DNA from: Bacteroidales bacterium
GTDB lineage: Bacteria; Bacteroidota; Bacteroidia; Bacteroidales; UBA932
Reading direction: 5' to 3'
NCBI GenBank assembly: GCA_017529425.1
Contig: JAFXNQ010000050.1
Span: 1 to 64,000 of the forward strand
Length of the DNA stretch: 64,000 bases
Shown here: positions 23,607-32,927 of the stretch, in pieces
Layout: every line of letters starts with the position of its first letter
How positions within the stretch are numbered: the stretch's first letter is position 1
Made by a program: the position numbers and the translations under genes
Notes under the pieces: generated by a model
What the model saw: only the letters and a program-made list of their open reading frames with translations
The model's database searches: none
Told to the model about the DNA's origin: nothing

Positions 23607-26513
23607 ATGAAAAAATTCATTCTCTCTATAGCCGCCTTCCTGCTGGCATGGAGCGCCGTGGCCCAGAACGTAACCGTGTCGGGCACCGTTTCTGACGAAA
23701 ACGGCGAGCCGCTGCCCGCAGCAGCCATTCTGGCGGGCGGTGACTACACCACCAGCGACTTGGACGGCAAGTATGCATTGAAGACCAAATCCGGAGCCAC
23801 GGTGGTTGTCACTTATATGGGTTATGAAGATTATTCTTTTACCGTGCCGCAAGGAGGAGGTAAGGTGGATGTCAATATGACCCCTTCCCAGGCTCTGATG
23901 CTGGATGAGACGGTGGTTATCGGTTACGGTACCACTACCAAGAAGGAGACCACCGGAAGTGTGGCCAGCCTAAAGTCTGAAAACCTTGACCTCGGCTCGT
24001 ATATCAACGCCGGGGCGATGCTGCAGGGCAAAGTGGCCGGCCTCTCCGTGGTGAACCCCGACGGCGGCGACCCCAACGCCTCCTATCAGTTCCTGCTCCG
24101 CGGCACCAACACCCTGGCTTCCGGCCAGGGACCGCTGATCATCATAGACGGCGTGGTGGATGCCGACCTGCGCAACATCAACTTCCAGGAGGTAGAGAGC
24201 ATCGACGTGCTTAAGGACGGTTCGGCCGCCGCGATTTACGGTACCCGTGGTACCAACGGCGTGGTGATTATCACCACCCGCCGCGCCCGCGCCGGCACCA
24301 CCAGCGTGGAGTATGACGGCCAGGTATCTGTCCAGACCGTACAGAGCCGCGCCATGCCTATGACGGCGGAGGAATTTGAATATACCATCCGCAACTATGC
24401 CCCGGCCAAGGTAGGCTCCCTGTACGGCAGCGATACCGACTGGTTCAAGGAGATAACCCGCACCCCTATCAGCCACAAGCACAGCCTGGCGGTGAGCGGC
24501 GGCAACGACCTCTTCTCCCACCGCACGGTGCTCAACGTTGAGCAGAACCAGGGACTGCAGAAGGGCAACGACGCCTCCAAGTACCTGATCAAGACTAACA
24601 TCACCCAGCATCTGCTTCAGGGATGGCTGGATATGGACTATAATCTGGGTTATGTGAAACGCAAAGCCTCGCCCGCCAACTACGGCGCGTTCCGCCAGGC
24701 CTTTACCCATAACCCAACCGAACCGATTTACGACGAGTCGGCCACCGCATACGGCGGTTACTTCACAATCCCCGAATCTGACTACCAGAATCCCGTGGCA
24801 ATGCTCAACGAGCGTTCTGCATTCGACGAGACCAGCACCGTAAACGCCACCGTGCGTGCCACCCTCAACATCCTCCCCGTCAAGGGGCTCAAGTGGGACA
24901 ACTTTTTCAGCTACTCCGACGAAAAGTACTTCGGGGGCGAGTACAAGACCAGTTACTACCCCGGCAGCGTAGGTAAGAAGGGTGTTGCATACGTCTCTGC
25001 GAACGCTTACGACAATTTCCAGTGGGAGAGCACGGTGCAGTATTCCCGTATGTTCGGCGACCACTCCATCCAGGCCATCGGCGGCTACACATGGCAGAAG
25101 CAGATGAGCTGGAGCACCAATATGGAGAACTTCGGTTTTGACTCCGACTTTTACAAATACAACAATATGGGTGGCGGCACGGCCCTCAAGGAGGGTCTGG
25201 CCGACCAGTACACCAACCGCTCCTCCAGCCGCTATATCGCCTTCTTCGGGCGCGTGCTGTGGAACTACAAAGAGAAATATCTCGCCTCTGTGAGCCTGCG
25301 CCGCGACGGCAGCACCCGCTTCGGTAAAGATCACAAGTGGGGCTGGTTCCCCGCTGTCAGCGCCGGCTGGCGCATCAGCCAGGAAGATTTCATGAAGGAT
25401 ATCGACTGGATCAGTGAACTCAAGCTGCGCGCCGGATTCGGCGTCACCGGCAACCAGGACTTCTCCAACTACAAGTCGCTGATGCTGATGAGCTCCTCTA
25501 CCAGCTTCTACTACGACGGCGAGTGGATCAACTCCTACGCTCCAGCCTCCAACGCCAACCCCGACCTGCGCTGGGAGCGCAAGAACGAGTTCAACGTCGG
25601 TCTTGACTTCTCATTCTTCCAGGGACGTCTGGGCGGTACCCTGGACTACTACTACCGCCTGACCACCGACCTGTTGTACGACTACAACGTGCCGGTGCCC
25701 CCGTACGACTACAAGACCCTCTTCACCAACGTGGGTTCCATCAGCAACACCGGTATAGAGCTCTCGCTCTACGCTACTCCTGTGAAGACCCGCAACATGG
25801 TGTGGACCACCAGTCTTGTGGCCGCACACAACCGCAACAAACTCATCAAGTTCACCAACGAGGAGTTCAAGAACCAGGATTATGAAATCGGCTGGATAGC
25901 CACCCCCGTAGGGGCTTACGTACAGCGCCTGATGGAGGGGGAGAGCCTGGGCTCTTTCTACGCCCCCTGGTGGGACCATGTGGGGGCCGACGGCAGCGAT
26001 GTGCTGAAGGATGAATTTATGGGCAAGGTACCCGTCGCCAAGTGGAGCCTGATAGGCCACGCCTATCCCGACGTAACCCTTGGCTGGAGCAACACCCTGC
26101 GCCTGCACGACTGGACTTTCAGCATGACCTGGCGCGGCGCCATCGGCGGCAAGGTGTTCAACAGCTACCGGGCAAACTACGAGAGCCTTCACCAGATCGG
26201 CCTGAGGAATATCCTTGCTTCGTGGCTGGACAATACCGATTATACCGGTGAAATCCGCTACTCTTCAAAGTATATAGAGGATGCATCTTATCTCAAGCTG
26301 GACAATCTCTCTGTAAGCTACGACCTTCCGTTCCACAACCAATACCTGCACTCTGCCAAGGTATTCCTCAGCGGGCAGAACCTGCTGTGCATTACAGGAT
26401 ACAAAGGCGTAGACCCCGAGGTGAGCCTCAGCGGCCTGACCCCGGGTATCGAGAGCACCAGCTACTACCCCCGCACCCGCACCTTCTCTCTTGGCGTAAA
26501 TCTCACATTCTAA
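23607..26513 (+). CDS. SusC-like TonB-dependent outer-membrane transporter
   Basis: A 968-residue SusC-family protein. Signal peptide 1-19 (ending AVAQ) is followed by a carboxypeptidase-D regulatory-like domain (about 22-95) and a TonB-box-like DETVVIGYGTTTK near 97-109. The plug holds LRGTNTLASGQGPLIIIDGV and a typical DVLKDGSAAAIYGTRGTNGV. The beta-barrel ends in the characteristic RTRTFSLGVNLTF with a terminal Phe. With the SusD partner it should import a glycan, nucleoside-linked or glycoconjugate ligand into the periplasm. No STN domain is present, so no direct anti-sigma signalling is expected. Confidence 0.95.
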   Translation: MKKFILSIAAFLLAWSAVAQNVTVSGTVSDENGEPLPAAAILAGGDYTTSDLDGKYALKTKSGATVVVTYMGYEDYSFTVPQGGGKVDVNMTPSQALMLDETVVIGYGTTTKKETTGSVASLKSENLDLGSYINAGAMLQGKVAGLSVVNPDGGDPNASYQFLLRGTNTLASGQGPLIIIDGVVDADLRNINFQEVESIDVLKDGSAAAIYGTRGTNGVVIITTRRARAGTTSVEYDGQVSVQTVQSRAMPMTAEEFEYTIRNYAPAKVGSLYGSDTDWFKEITRTPISHKHSLAVSGGNDLFSHRTVLNVEQNQGLQKGNDASKYLIKTNITQHLLQGWLDMDYNLGYVKRKASPANYGAFRQAFTHNPTEPIYDESATAYGGYFTIPESDYQNPVAMLNERSAFDETSTVNATVRATLNILPVKGLKWDNFFSYSDEKYFGGEYKTSYYPGSVGKKGVAYVSANAYDNFQWESTVQYSRMFGDHSIQAIGGYTWQKQMSWSTNMENFGFDSDFYKYNNMGGGTALKEGLADQYTNRSSSRYIAFFGRVLWNYKEKYLASVSLRRDGSTRFGKDHKWGWFPAVSAGWRISQEDFMKDIDWISELKLRAGFGVTGNQDFSNYKSLMLMSSSTSFYYDGEWINSYAPASNANPDLRWERKNEFNVGLDFSFFQGRLGGTLDYYYRLTTDLLYDYNVPVPPYDYKTLFTNVGSISNTGIELSLYATPVKTRNMVWTTSLVAAHNRNKLIKFTNEEFKNQDYEIGWIATPVGAYVQRLMEGESLGSFYAPWWDHVGADGSDVLKDEFMGKVPVAKWSLIGHAYPDVTLGWSNTLRLHDWTFSMTWRGAIGGKVFNSYRANYESLHQIGLRNILASWLDNTDYTGEIRYSSKYIEDASYLKLDNLSVSYDLPFHNQYLHSAKVFLSGQNLLCITGYKGVDPEVSLSGLTPGIESTSYYPRTRTFSLGVNLTF

Positions 26514-26519
26514 GGAGGA
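26512..26519 (+). promoter_or_regulatory. Strong Shine-Dalgarno site for the susD-like gene
   Basis: AAGGAGGA starts inside the susC stop codon and lies six bases before the susD ATG. Such a strong site is unusual for this phylum, where most starts in this window have none. Confidence 0.6.
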
Positions 26520-26525
26520 ACTGTT

Positions 26526-28046
26526 ATGAAAAAGATACTTTACCTGATATTCTGTGTAGCCGCCCTTGCAGCCTGCACCAACCTGGACGAAGAGATTTAC
26601 TCCAAGATTTCCAAGGATAACTTCTTCACTACTGAAGACCAGTTTGTGAAATATTCCGCCCGTGCATATTCTTCACTGCAGCATTGGGGCACAGAGAAGA
26701 GCCTCTGGACCTTCAATATCCAGAACACCAACGAGGTGTGCGTCCCGGTCAACCCCAACGGTGGTTGGTGGGACGACGGCCGCTACAATGAGGTCCACGT
26801 GCACAGCATCCCCTCCAGCAACCGCCTTCTGGAGATGGCTTGGGATTACTGGTCCAGCGGCATCACCGCCTGCAACGACGTGCTGGATATGTTCGAGAGC
26901 GTTGAGAAGGATTTCGACGCCAAGAACCGCGTGGTTGCCGAGGTCAAGGTGCTCCGCGCCTATTATTTCCTCTGCGGCATCGACGGCTGGGGATATGTCC
27001 CCTTCTCCATCAGCAAGAAAGACAAGAGCTACCCTGAGAAGAAAGACCGCGCCTTTATGTTCGACTTTATCGAGAAGGAGATAAAGGACAATATCGACTA
27101 TCTGCAGGTGGAGCCCACTCCGGCTTATTATGGCCGCATCACCCGTGGCGCCGCAGAAGCTATCCTGGCCAAGCTCTACCTCAATGCAGAGAAATGGATA
27201 GGCAAGCCGATGTGGAAAGAGGCTGAGGATGTATGCCATGCCCTGATAAGCCGCGGCCATTACCGCCTGGCAGAGAAATACAACGACAACTTCAAGGTAT
27301 ACAACGAGACTTCGCCGGAGCAGATCTTTGCCATCCCCTACAGCACCGTATATACCACCGACGACCATCACGCCTTCCTGATCTATATGTCCACCCTCCC
27401 CGCCGATCTGTGTGCCCCGCTGGGCATCCCCGCCAAGGCGTGGGACGGCCTCTGCGGCGAACCGGACTTTCTGGCAAGTTACGAGGATGGCGACACCCGC
27501 AAGAAGGACACATGGTTATTCGGTCAAATTTATGACAAGGACGGCAATCCGGTGATGTACGACGAGAATACCCCTTATGTAATTGACCCCGATATGCCGG
27601 AGAGCGTTTATGGTAAGGACAGCCAACGCGAAGCCCTGCAGGGCGCCCGTATCTGCAAGTGGACCTACCAGAGCGACGGCCGCTTGACCGGCGGCCAGGT
27701 CGGTCAGGAGAATGACTTCTTCCTGCTGCGCTATGCCGATGTGGTGCTGATGTATGTGGAGGCTCTGGTGCGCCAGAACCGCGCAGCAGAGGCTGCCGAG
27801 GTGGCCGACTTCAAAGCCATCCGCACCCGCGCCGGGCTGAAGCCTTTCACCGCAGGACAGCTCACCCTGGACAATCTCTATTGGGAGCGTGCCCACGAGC
27901 TGGCCATCGAGGGGTGGCAGCGTCAGGATATGATCCGCTTTGACAAATATCTTGAGGCCTGGTGGGCTAAACCTGCCAAGGATGCTTCCGACCTGCTGCT
28001 CCCCATTCCCAAGACCGCAGCGGCCGCCAATCCTAACCTGAAATAA
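26526..28046 (+). CDS. SusD-like outer-membrane ligand-binding lipoprotein
   Basis: A RagB/SusD-family lipoprotein of 506 residues. The signal ends AALAAC (Cys17). The TPR-containing N-terminal half includes VVAEVKVLRAYYFLCGIDGWG (around 137-157), the usual SusD helix, and a GRITRGAAEAILAKLYL segment. The C-terminal part has FFLLRYADVVLMYVEALVRQN and LYWERAHELAIEGWQRQDMIRF, standard family motifs. It captures the substrate for SusC on the cell surface. Together with SusC this defines a polysaccharide-utilisation-type locus. Confidence 0.95.
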   Translation: MKKILYLIFCVAALAACTNLDEEIYSKISKDNFFTTEDQFVKYSARAYSSLQHWGTEKSLWTFNIQNTNEVCVPVNPNGGWWDDGRYNEVHVHSIPSSNRLLEMAWDYWSSGITACNDVLDMFESVEKDFDAKNRVVAEVKVLRAYYFLCGIDGWGYVPFSISKKDKSYPEKKDRAFMFDFIEKEIKDNIDYLQVEPTPAYYGRITRGAAEAILAKLYLNAEKWIGKPMWKEAEDVCHALISRGHYRLAEKYNDNFKVYNETSPEQIFAIPYSTVYTTDDHHAFLIYMSTLPADLCAPLGIPAKAWDGLCGEPDFLASYEDGDTRKKDTWLFGQIYDKDGNPVMYDENTPYVIDPDMPESVYGKDSQREALQGARICKWTYQSDGRLTGGQVGQENDFFLLRYADVVLMYVEALVRQNRAAEAAEVADFKAIRTRAGLKPFTAGQLTLDNLYWERAHELAIEGWQRQDMIRFDKYLEAWWAKPAKDASDLLLPIPKTAAAANPNLK

Positions 28047-28047
28047 T

Positions 28048-29814
28048 ATGAAAAGATTATTTGCAATACTGCTCACTGCAGCGCTTCTGATTTCCTGTGC
28101 CGACTCCGGCAAGAAGGAGATAACCCGCACCCAGCTCAAGGAGAAGATTGCCGGTGCATGGATCGGGCAGATGGTGGGCAACATCTACGGCCTTGAATAT
28201 GAGAACAAGTTTGTGGATGAGCCCGGTGAAGGCCCTTTCGTGTTCAACAAGGCTATCACCAAGATGACCGCGGTGGACGGCGCTTTTTCCGACGACGACA
28301 CCGACGTGGAGTATCTCTATCTGCTGATGATGGAGAAATACGGCATCGACATCACCTACGAGCAGGTGAAGGAGGGCTGGATGTACCACATCCGCGACCG
28401 CGTATGGCTGGCGAACCGTGCGGCCCTGGGGCTTATGCACTACGGTTTCACCCCGCCCTACACCGGCAAAAAGGAATACAATCCCCACTGGTTTCAGATT
28501 GACCCTCAGTTAATAAACGAAATCTGGGCCTACACCGCTCCCGGAATGCCCGCCTATGCAGCCGGCATCTCCGACTGGGCAGCCCGCATCACCTCCGATG
28601 ACTGGGCAGTATCCCCCACTGTGGTATATGGCGCAATGTATTCCGAAGCCTTCTTTGAGAGCGACATCCCCACCCTGGTGCGCCACGCTAAAGAGTATCT
28701 CCCGAAAGAGGACCGCTTCCGCGCCATAATAGACGAGTGTCTGGAGCTCTGGCAGCAGAATCCCGACGACTGGCATGCCGCCCGCAAGGCGATTGCCGAT
28801 GAATTGTATGTCAACGAGCCCGACATCACCAAGAGCATCTGGAATGCCGACCTCAACGGGGCAATGGGCATCCTGGCGCTGCTCTACGGCGAAGGCGATA
28901 TTGAGAAGACCCTCCTGATAGGCTGCGCGCTGGGCTTTGACTGCGACAACCAGACCGCCACCATATGCGGCCTGCTGGGCGTGATCAATGGCGTGCAGAG
29001 CGTTCCGCTGGACCGCGCAATGCCTTTTGAGCACTGGACCAAACCATTCAACGACCGCTACATCAACGTCACCCGCTACGATATGCCCGATGCCTCTATA
29101 GAAGATATCATAGAGCGCACGGTGGTGCTGGCGGAGAAGATTATCCTTGCACGCGGCGGCAGCGTCCGCGAAGAGAACGGCGAAAAGATATACACCATCA
29201 ACACCAAGGCCGTATTCAAACCGGCTCCGGTTGCGGCCAGCACCTTTGCGCTGCCTGCAGACCGCGGCCGCAATCTGGCCCCCGAGGCTGCTGAAATCCT
29301 GGCACTGACCTGCGAAACCGACGTTGCAACACTCGATTCCTGCTGGCTGACAATCCCCAAGACCTATCGCGCGTATACCGTAGATGTAATCAATGACGGT
29401 GTGGTTGGCGGACCCGGCGCGGCTTTCTATTCGCTGGGAGAGAAATCCAACGCCCCCAAGCAGGACTATTTCGGCTACCGCTGGGATAACCCCATAACGG
29501 CCGATATGGTATCGTTCCACTACGGACCCCTGGAGGAATTCGGCGGATGGTACAGTAATCTGCACGTTGAGTATCAGGATGAGAATGGTGAGTGGAAGGC
29601 CCTTGAGGCGGCCGTTACCCCCGAATGGCCATCCAGCGACGAGGTATTCTTCCAGCCGCATAACGGAGAGTTCATATTCACTTTCCCCGCTGTCACCACC
29701 ACCGCCATTCGCGTGATTGGCGACGACGCAGTGCTCATCCACTGGAACAAATACACCAAGGACGTATCGGCATTCATTTCGATAACAGAACTGCAGGTTT
29801 ATGAAGCGAAGTAG
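28048..29814 (+). CDS. ADP-ribosylglycohydrolase-family lipoprotein with discoidin-like tail (paralogue 1)
   Basis: A 588-residue lipoprotein (signal ending LLISC, Cys17). Residues about 28-400 have the ARH/DraG all-helical fold: KIAGAWIGQMVGNIYG, the first metal motif S-D-D-D-T (81-85) and the second GFDCDNQ with Asp298 and Asp300. Both DraG-type metal clusters therefore look usable. Residues about 440-588 look like an F5/8 type C (discoidin) beta-sandwich, suggesting carbohydrate binding. It should hydrolyse an N-, O- or S-glycosidic ADP-ribosyl or ribofuranosyl bond outside the cytoplasm. It begins one base after the susD stop and overlaps paralogue 2 by 14 bases. Confidence 0.88.
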   Translation: MKRLFAILLTAALLISCADSGKKEITRTQLKEKIAGAWIGQMVGNIYGLEYENKFVDEPGEGPFVFNKAITKMTAVDGAFSDDDTDVEYLYLLMMEKYGIDITYEQVKEGWMYHIRDRVWLANRAALGLMHYGFTPPYTGKKEYNPHWFQIDPQLINEIWAYTAPGMPAYAAGISDWAARITSDDWAVSPTVVYGAMYSEAFFESDIPTLVRHAKEYLPKEDRFRAIIDECLELWQQNPDDWHAARKAIADELYVNEPDITKSIWNADLNGAMGILALLYGEGDIEKTLLIGCALGFDCDNQTATICGLLGVINGVQSVPLDRAMPFEHWTKPFNDRYINVTRYDMPDASIEDIIERTVVLAEKIILARGGSVREENGEKIYTINTKAVFKPAPVAASTFALPADRGRNLAPEAAEILALTCETDVATLDSCWLTIPKTYRAYTVDVINDGVVGGPGAAFYSLGEKSNAPKQDYFGYRWDNPITADMVSFHYGPLEEFGGWYSNLHVEYQDENGEWKALEAAVTPEWPSSDEVFFQPHNGEFIFTFPAVTTTAIRVIGDDAVLIHWNKYTKDVSAFISITELQVYEAK

Positions 29815-31411
29815 CATACTGGCCCTTCTGCTGCTCATGCTGGCAGGTTGCGGTGCCCCCGATGCTCCGCAAAGCGTCACCATGACCCGCGAGGCGCTTA
29901 TGGACAAGATCCGCGGCGGCTGGGCCGGCCAGACCATAGGGGTCGTTTACGGCGCACCCACGGAGTTCAAATTCACCGGCACTTTGATTCCCGACAACCA
30001 GCCCATCAGCTGGGGCGAGGGTTATGTCAAATACTGGTGGGACCGCAAACCGGGCCTTTTCGACGACGTGTACAACGACCTTACGTTTGCCGAGGCCTTC
30101 GAACAGCTTGGCCTGGACGCTACGTCAGAGCAGCTGGGCATGAGGTTCGCTTACGCACCTTATCATCTGGCCCACGCCAATCAGGCTGGGCGATACAACA
30201 TCCGCCAGGGCATCATGCCGCCCGAATCGGGCAACTGGATGAACAACCCGCACGCCGACGACCTCGACTTCCAGATCGAGGCCGACTTCATAGGCCTTAT
30301 GTCGCCCGGCATGATTCCCCAGGCGCTTGACATCGCCGACCGCGTAGGACACATAATGAACAGCGGCGACGGCTTTTACGGCGGTGCGTTCGTGGCCGGA
30401 CTTTACAGTGCGGCTTTCGTGGAGAGCGACCCCGCACGCATAGTGGACATGGCGCTGGAGGGCATCCCCGAGCAGAGCACCTTCTGGCAGTGCGTGAATG
30501 ATGTTCGCGTGTTCCACAAAAAGTATCCGGACGACTGGAAACAAGCCTGGTTCGAACTCCTCAAGAAATGGGGCTCCGATACCGGCTGCCCAAAGGGGGT
30601 CTTCCTGAGCTTTGACATAGACGCCAAGATCAATTCCGCCTATGTGGCGATGGGCCTGCTCTACGGCGGCGGCGACTTTGGCCGCTCGATGGAGATTGCA
30701 ACCCGCTGTGGCCAGGATTCCGACTGCAACCCCGCCACCGTGGGTGGTGTGCTGGGCGTTGCCCTGGGCCTAGAGAATATCCCCGCCTTCTGGAAAGACC
30801 CCGTTATGGAGATCTGTGACCTCGACTTTGAAGGAACCGACGTCTCGCTGGCCAAAGGCTCGCAATACTCCTTTGACCAGGCGCTGCAGCTGATAGAGCG
30901 GAATGGAGGCCAGGTTAACGGGAGTGACGTCGTCATTCCCATCTCGAAGCCCGACGTGCTGCCTCTGGAACAGAATTTTGTGGATACCTACCCCATCTAC
31001 CGCGACCAGAAAGACGACTGGATGCGCGATACCTACGAGTTTGACTTTTCCGGCAACGGATTCGTGATCTGGGGCAACCTGGTGTGCCTTCGCGGCATCA
31101 GCGCCGACTACGCCGCCCGCGTGAGCAAGAAACACGTCGGCAGCGAAGTATTTGCCCTGGCTGAAGAAAACGACGACTATGTGGCCGAAATCGAGGTATG
31201 GATAGACGGAGAACTGGATCAGGTATCCATCCTTCCTATGAAGGGGACCTCCCGCAAGCTGGAACCCGCCTGGAAATATGGTATGGAGACCGGACGCCAC
31301 ACCGTTAAAATGGTTTGGCGCAATCCCAAACCCGACGAGTATCTGCTGCGCATCAACGCCATCCAATATTACGGAGATGCTCCTATAACCGACACTTACT
31401 ATCACAATTAA
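29801..31411 (+). CDS. ADP-ribosylglycohydrolase-family lipoprotein (paralogue 2)
   Basis: A 536-residue lipoprotein (signal ending MLAGC, Cys17). The ARH-type domain spans about 27-350. It opens MDKIRGGWAGQTIGVVYGAP. The first metal motif is changed to FDDVYNDLTF (Asp88, Asp89, Asp93) instead of the usual (S/T)DDT; the second reads QDSDCNPAT (Asp306, Asp308). After a linker, residues about 405-536 form a beta-rich domain with EIEVWIDGELDQVSI, likely a carbohydrate-binding or sandwich accessory domain. It shares long nearly identical DNA blocks with paralogue 3, indicating recent duplication. The altered motif suggests a related but different substrate. Confidence 0.85.
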   Translation: MKRSSILALLLLMLAGCGAPDAPQSVTMTREALMDKIRGGWAGQTIGVVYGAPTEFKFTGTLIPDNQPISWGEGYVKYWWDRKPGLFDDVYNDLTFAEAFEQLGLDATSEQLGMRFAYAPYHLAHANQAGRYNIRQGIMPPESGNWMNNPHADDLDFQIEADFIGLMSPGMIPQALDIADRVGHIMNSGDGFYGGAFVAGLYSAAFVESDPARIVDMALEGIPEQSTFWQCVNDVRVFHKKYPDDWKQAWFELLKKWGSDTGCPKGVFLSFDIDAKINSAYVAMGLLYGGGDFGRSMEIATRCGQDSDCNPATVGGVLGVALGLENIPAFWKDPVMEICDLDFEGTDVSLAKGSQYSFDQALQLIERNGGQVNGSDVVIPISKPDVLPLEQNFVDTYPIYRDQKDDWMRDTYEFDFSGNGFVIWGNLVCLRGISADYAARVSKKHVGSEVFALAEENDDYVAEIEVWIDGELDQVSILPMKGTSRKLEPAWKYGMETGRHTVKMVWRNPKPDEYLLRINAIQYYGDAPITDTYYHN

Positions 31412-31415
31412 TTCA

Positions 31416-32927
31416 ATGAGAAGACTCCTCATACCGCTTCTGGTGCTGCTTACCGCCTGCACAACGGCCCCCAAGGTGCCCTACGGGCAGACCGTAAAGA
31501 TGGACGATGCCACGCTTATGGACAAGATCCGCGGCGGCTGGTACGGCCAGACCATAGGCTGCACCTACGGCGGCCCCACCGAATTCAAGTACAAGGGTGG
31601 AATCATTATGGAAGAGATTCCCATCCCCTGGTACGACAATTACATCTACGACACCTACATAGAGGATCCCGGCCTGTACGACGATGTCTATATGGACCTG
31701 ACATTTCTGGAGACTATGCTGCAGTACGGCATTGATGCACCGGCAGACAAGTATGCAGAGGCCTTTGCAAATGCCGACTACAAGCTATGGCACGCCAACC
31801 AGGCGGCGCGGTACAACATACTGAACGGCCACGGCGCTCCCGATTCGGGCCACTGGAAAAACAACCCGCACGCCGATGACATCGACTTCCAGATCGAGGC
31901 CGACTTCATAGGTATGCTCTATCCCGGCCAGGCCAATAAAGCCTCCGGCCTCAGCGACCGCATAGGCCACATAATGAACTATGGCGACGGCTGGTACGGC
32001 GGTGTTTATATCGGCGCTATGTACTGCCTGGCGTATGTATGTGACGACATCCCCACAATAGTGACCGAGGCCCTCAAGACCATCCCGGAAGGTACCAAGT
32101 TCCACAGCACCATTTCTGACGTCATCAAATACTGGAAGCAGTATCCCGACGATTGGAAGCAGTGCTGGTTTGAGGTGACCAACCGCCACGCCAACGACGT
32201 CGGCTGCCCGGAGGGTGTATGGAACGGCTTCAACATAGACGCCACCATCAACTCTGCCTTTGTTGTCATCGGACTGCTGTACGGCGGCGGGGATTTCTTC
32301 AAGACGATTGACATCTCTACCCGCTGCGGCAACGACTCCGACTGCAATCCCGCCTCCGCTGCAGGCATTCTGGGTGTGATGTACGGCTACAGTGCCATCC
32401 CCGATAAATGGAAACGTGGAGCGGAGCGCATCAAGGAGATCCCATTCCCCTACACCAGCCTCAGCCTGGAGGCTGTATGCCGGGAAAACTTTGACCTTGT
32501 GAAAAAACTTGCCTCCAAAAGTGATAATATGGGGGAGTATTGCATTTACATAGAGGTGGAAAAGCCTCAGGCAGTACGTTACGAACAGAGCTTTGAAGGG
32601 ATCAAACCGGTAGAGAAGCGGGTGCTCAAGAAGGCTTTCACCGATAGCGTGGATTTGCAGTTCACTGGCAACAGCATCGTTGTGGAGGGGAGCGTACGCA
32701 AGACCGGACATGCCGACGACAGCTATGTAGCCAACATTACCGCCCTGCTGGACGGCACCGAAGTAGAGAACTTTAACATGCCTGTAGATTATATCACACG
32801 CAAGTACGAAATATTCTCTAAATATTGTTTCCCCAGTGGCGGACATACGCTGACTCTGCGGCTCAACAATCCTCATCCCGACTACGAACTTTATGCATCT
32901 GAAATGGTTGTTTATGATGAAGAATAG
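31416..32927 (+). CDS. ADP-ribosylglycohydrolase-family lipoprotein (paralogue 3)
   Basis: A 503-residue lipoprotein (signal ending LLTAC, Cys15). Its ARH-like domain resembles paralogue 2: MDKIRGGWYGQTIGCTYGGP, YDDVYMDLTF with Asp89, Asp90 and Asp94, and NDSDCNPAS with Asp307 and Asp309. A beta-rich tail covers about 390-503 (TALLDGTEVENFNMP, GGHTLTLRLNNP). It starts four bases after paralogue 2, and the esterase start codon lies within its last codons. It is probably exposed at the surface or in the periplasm, acting with the other two enzymes on one substrate class. Confidence 0.85.
   Translation: MRRLLIPLLVLLTACTTAPKVPYGQTVKMDDATLMDKIRGGWYGQTIGCTYGGPTEFKYKGGIIMEEIPIPWYDNYIYDTYIEDPGLYDDVYMDLTFLETMLQYGIDAPADKYAEAFANADYKLWHANQAARYNILNGHGAPDSGHWKNNPHADDIDFQIEADFIGMLYPGQANKASGLSDRIGHIMNYGDGWYGGVYIGAMYCLAYVCDDIPTIVTEALKTIPEGTKFHSTISDVIKYWKQYPDDWKQCWFEVTNRHANDVGCPEGVWNGFNIDATINSAFVVIGLLYGGGDFFKTIDISTRCGNDSDCNPASAAGILGVMYGYSAIPDKWKRGAERIKEIPFPYTSLSLEAVCRENFDLVKKLASKSDNMGEYCIYIEVEKPQAVRYEQSFEGIKPVEKRVLKKAFTDSVDLQFTGNSIVVEGSVRKTGHADDSYVANITALLDGTEVENFNMPVDYITRKYEIFSKYCFPSGGHTLTLRLNNPHPDYELYASEMVVYDEE

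Noticed and set aside
22416-23852. A 478-residue minus-strand open frame opposite the sugar permease
   Set aside because: It is rich in Cys/His/Gly without a hydrophobic core or recognisable domain and mirrors a clear permease and rbsK. It is a shadow frame of GC-rich codons.
23970-25334. A 454-residue minus-strand frame opposite susC
   Set aside because: Antisense shadow of a strongly recognised SusC barrel; no motif or promoter.
28510-29937. A 475-residue minus-strand frame opposite ARH paralogue 1
   Set aside because: Antisense shadow; the plus strand has conserved metal motifs and a lipobox.
29801-32927. Duplicated ARH genes as a mobile element
   Set aside because: No transposase, terminal repeats or target duplications; simple tandem duplication explains it.
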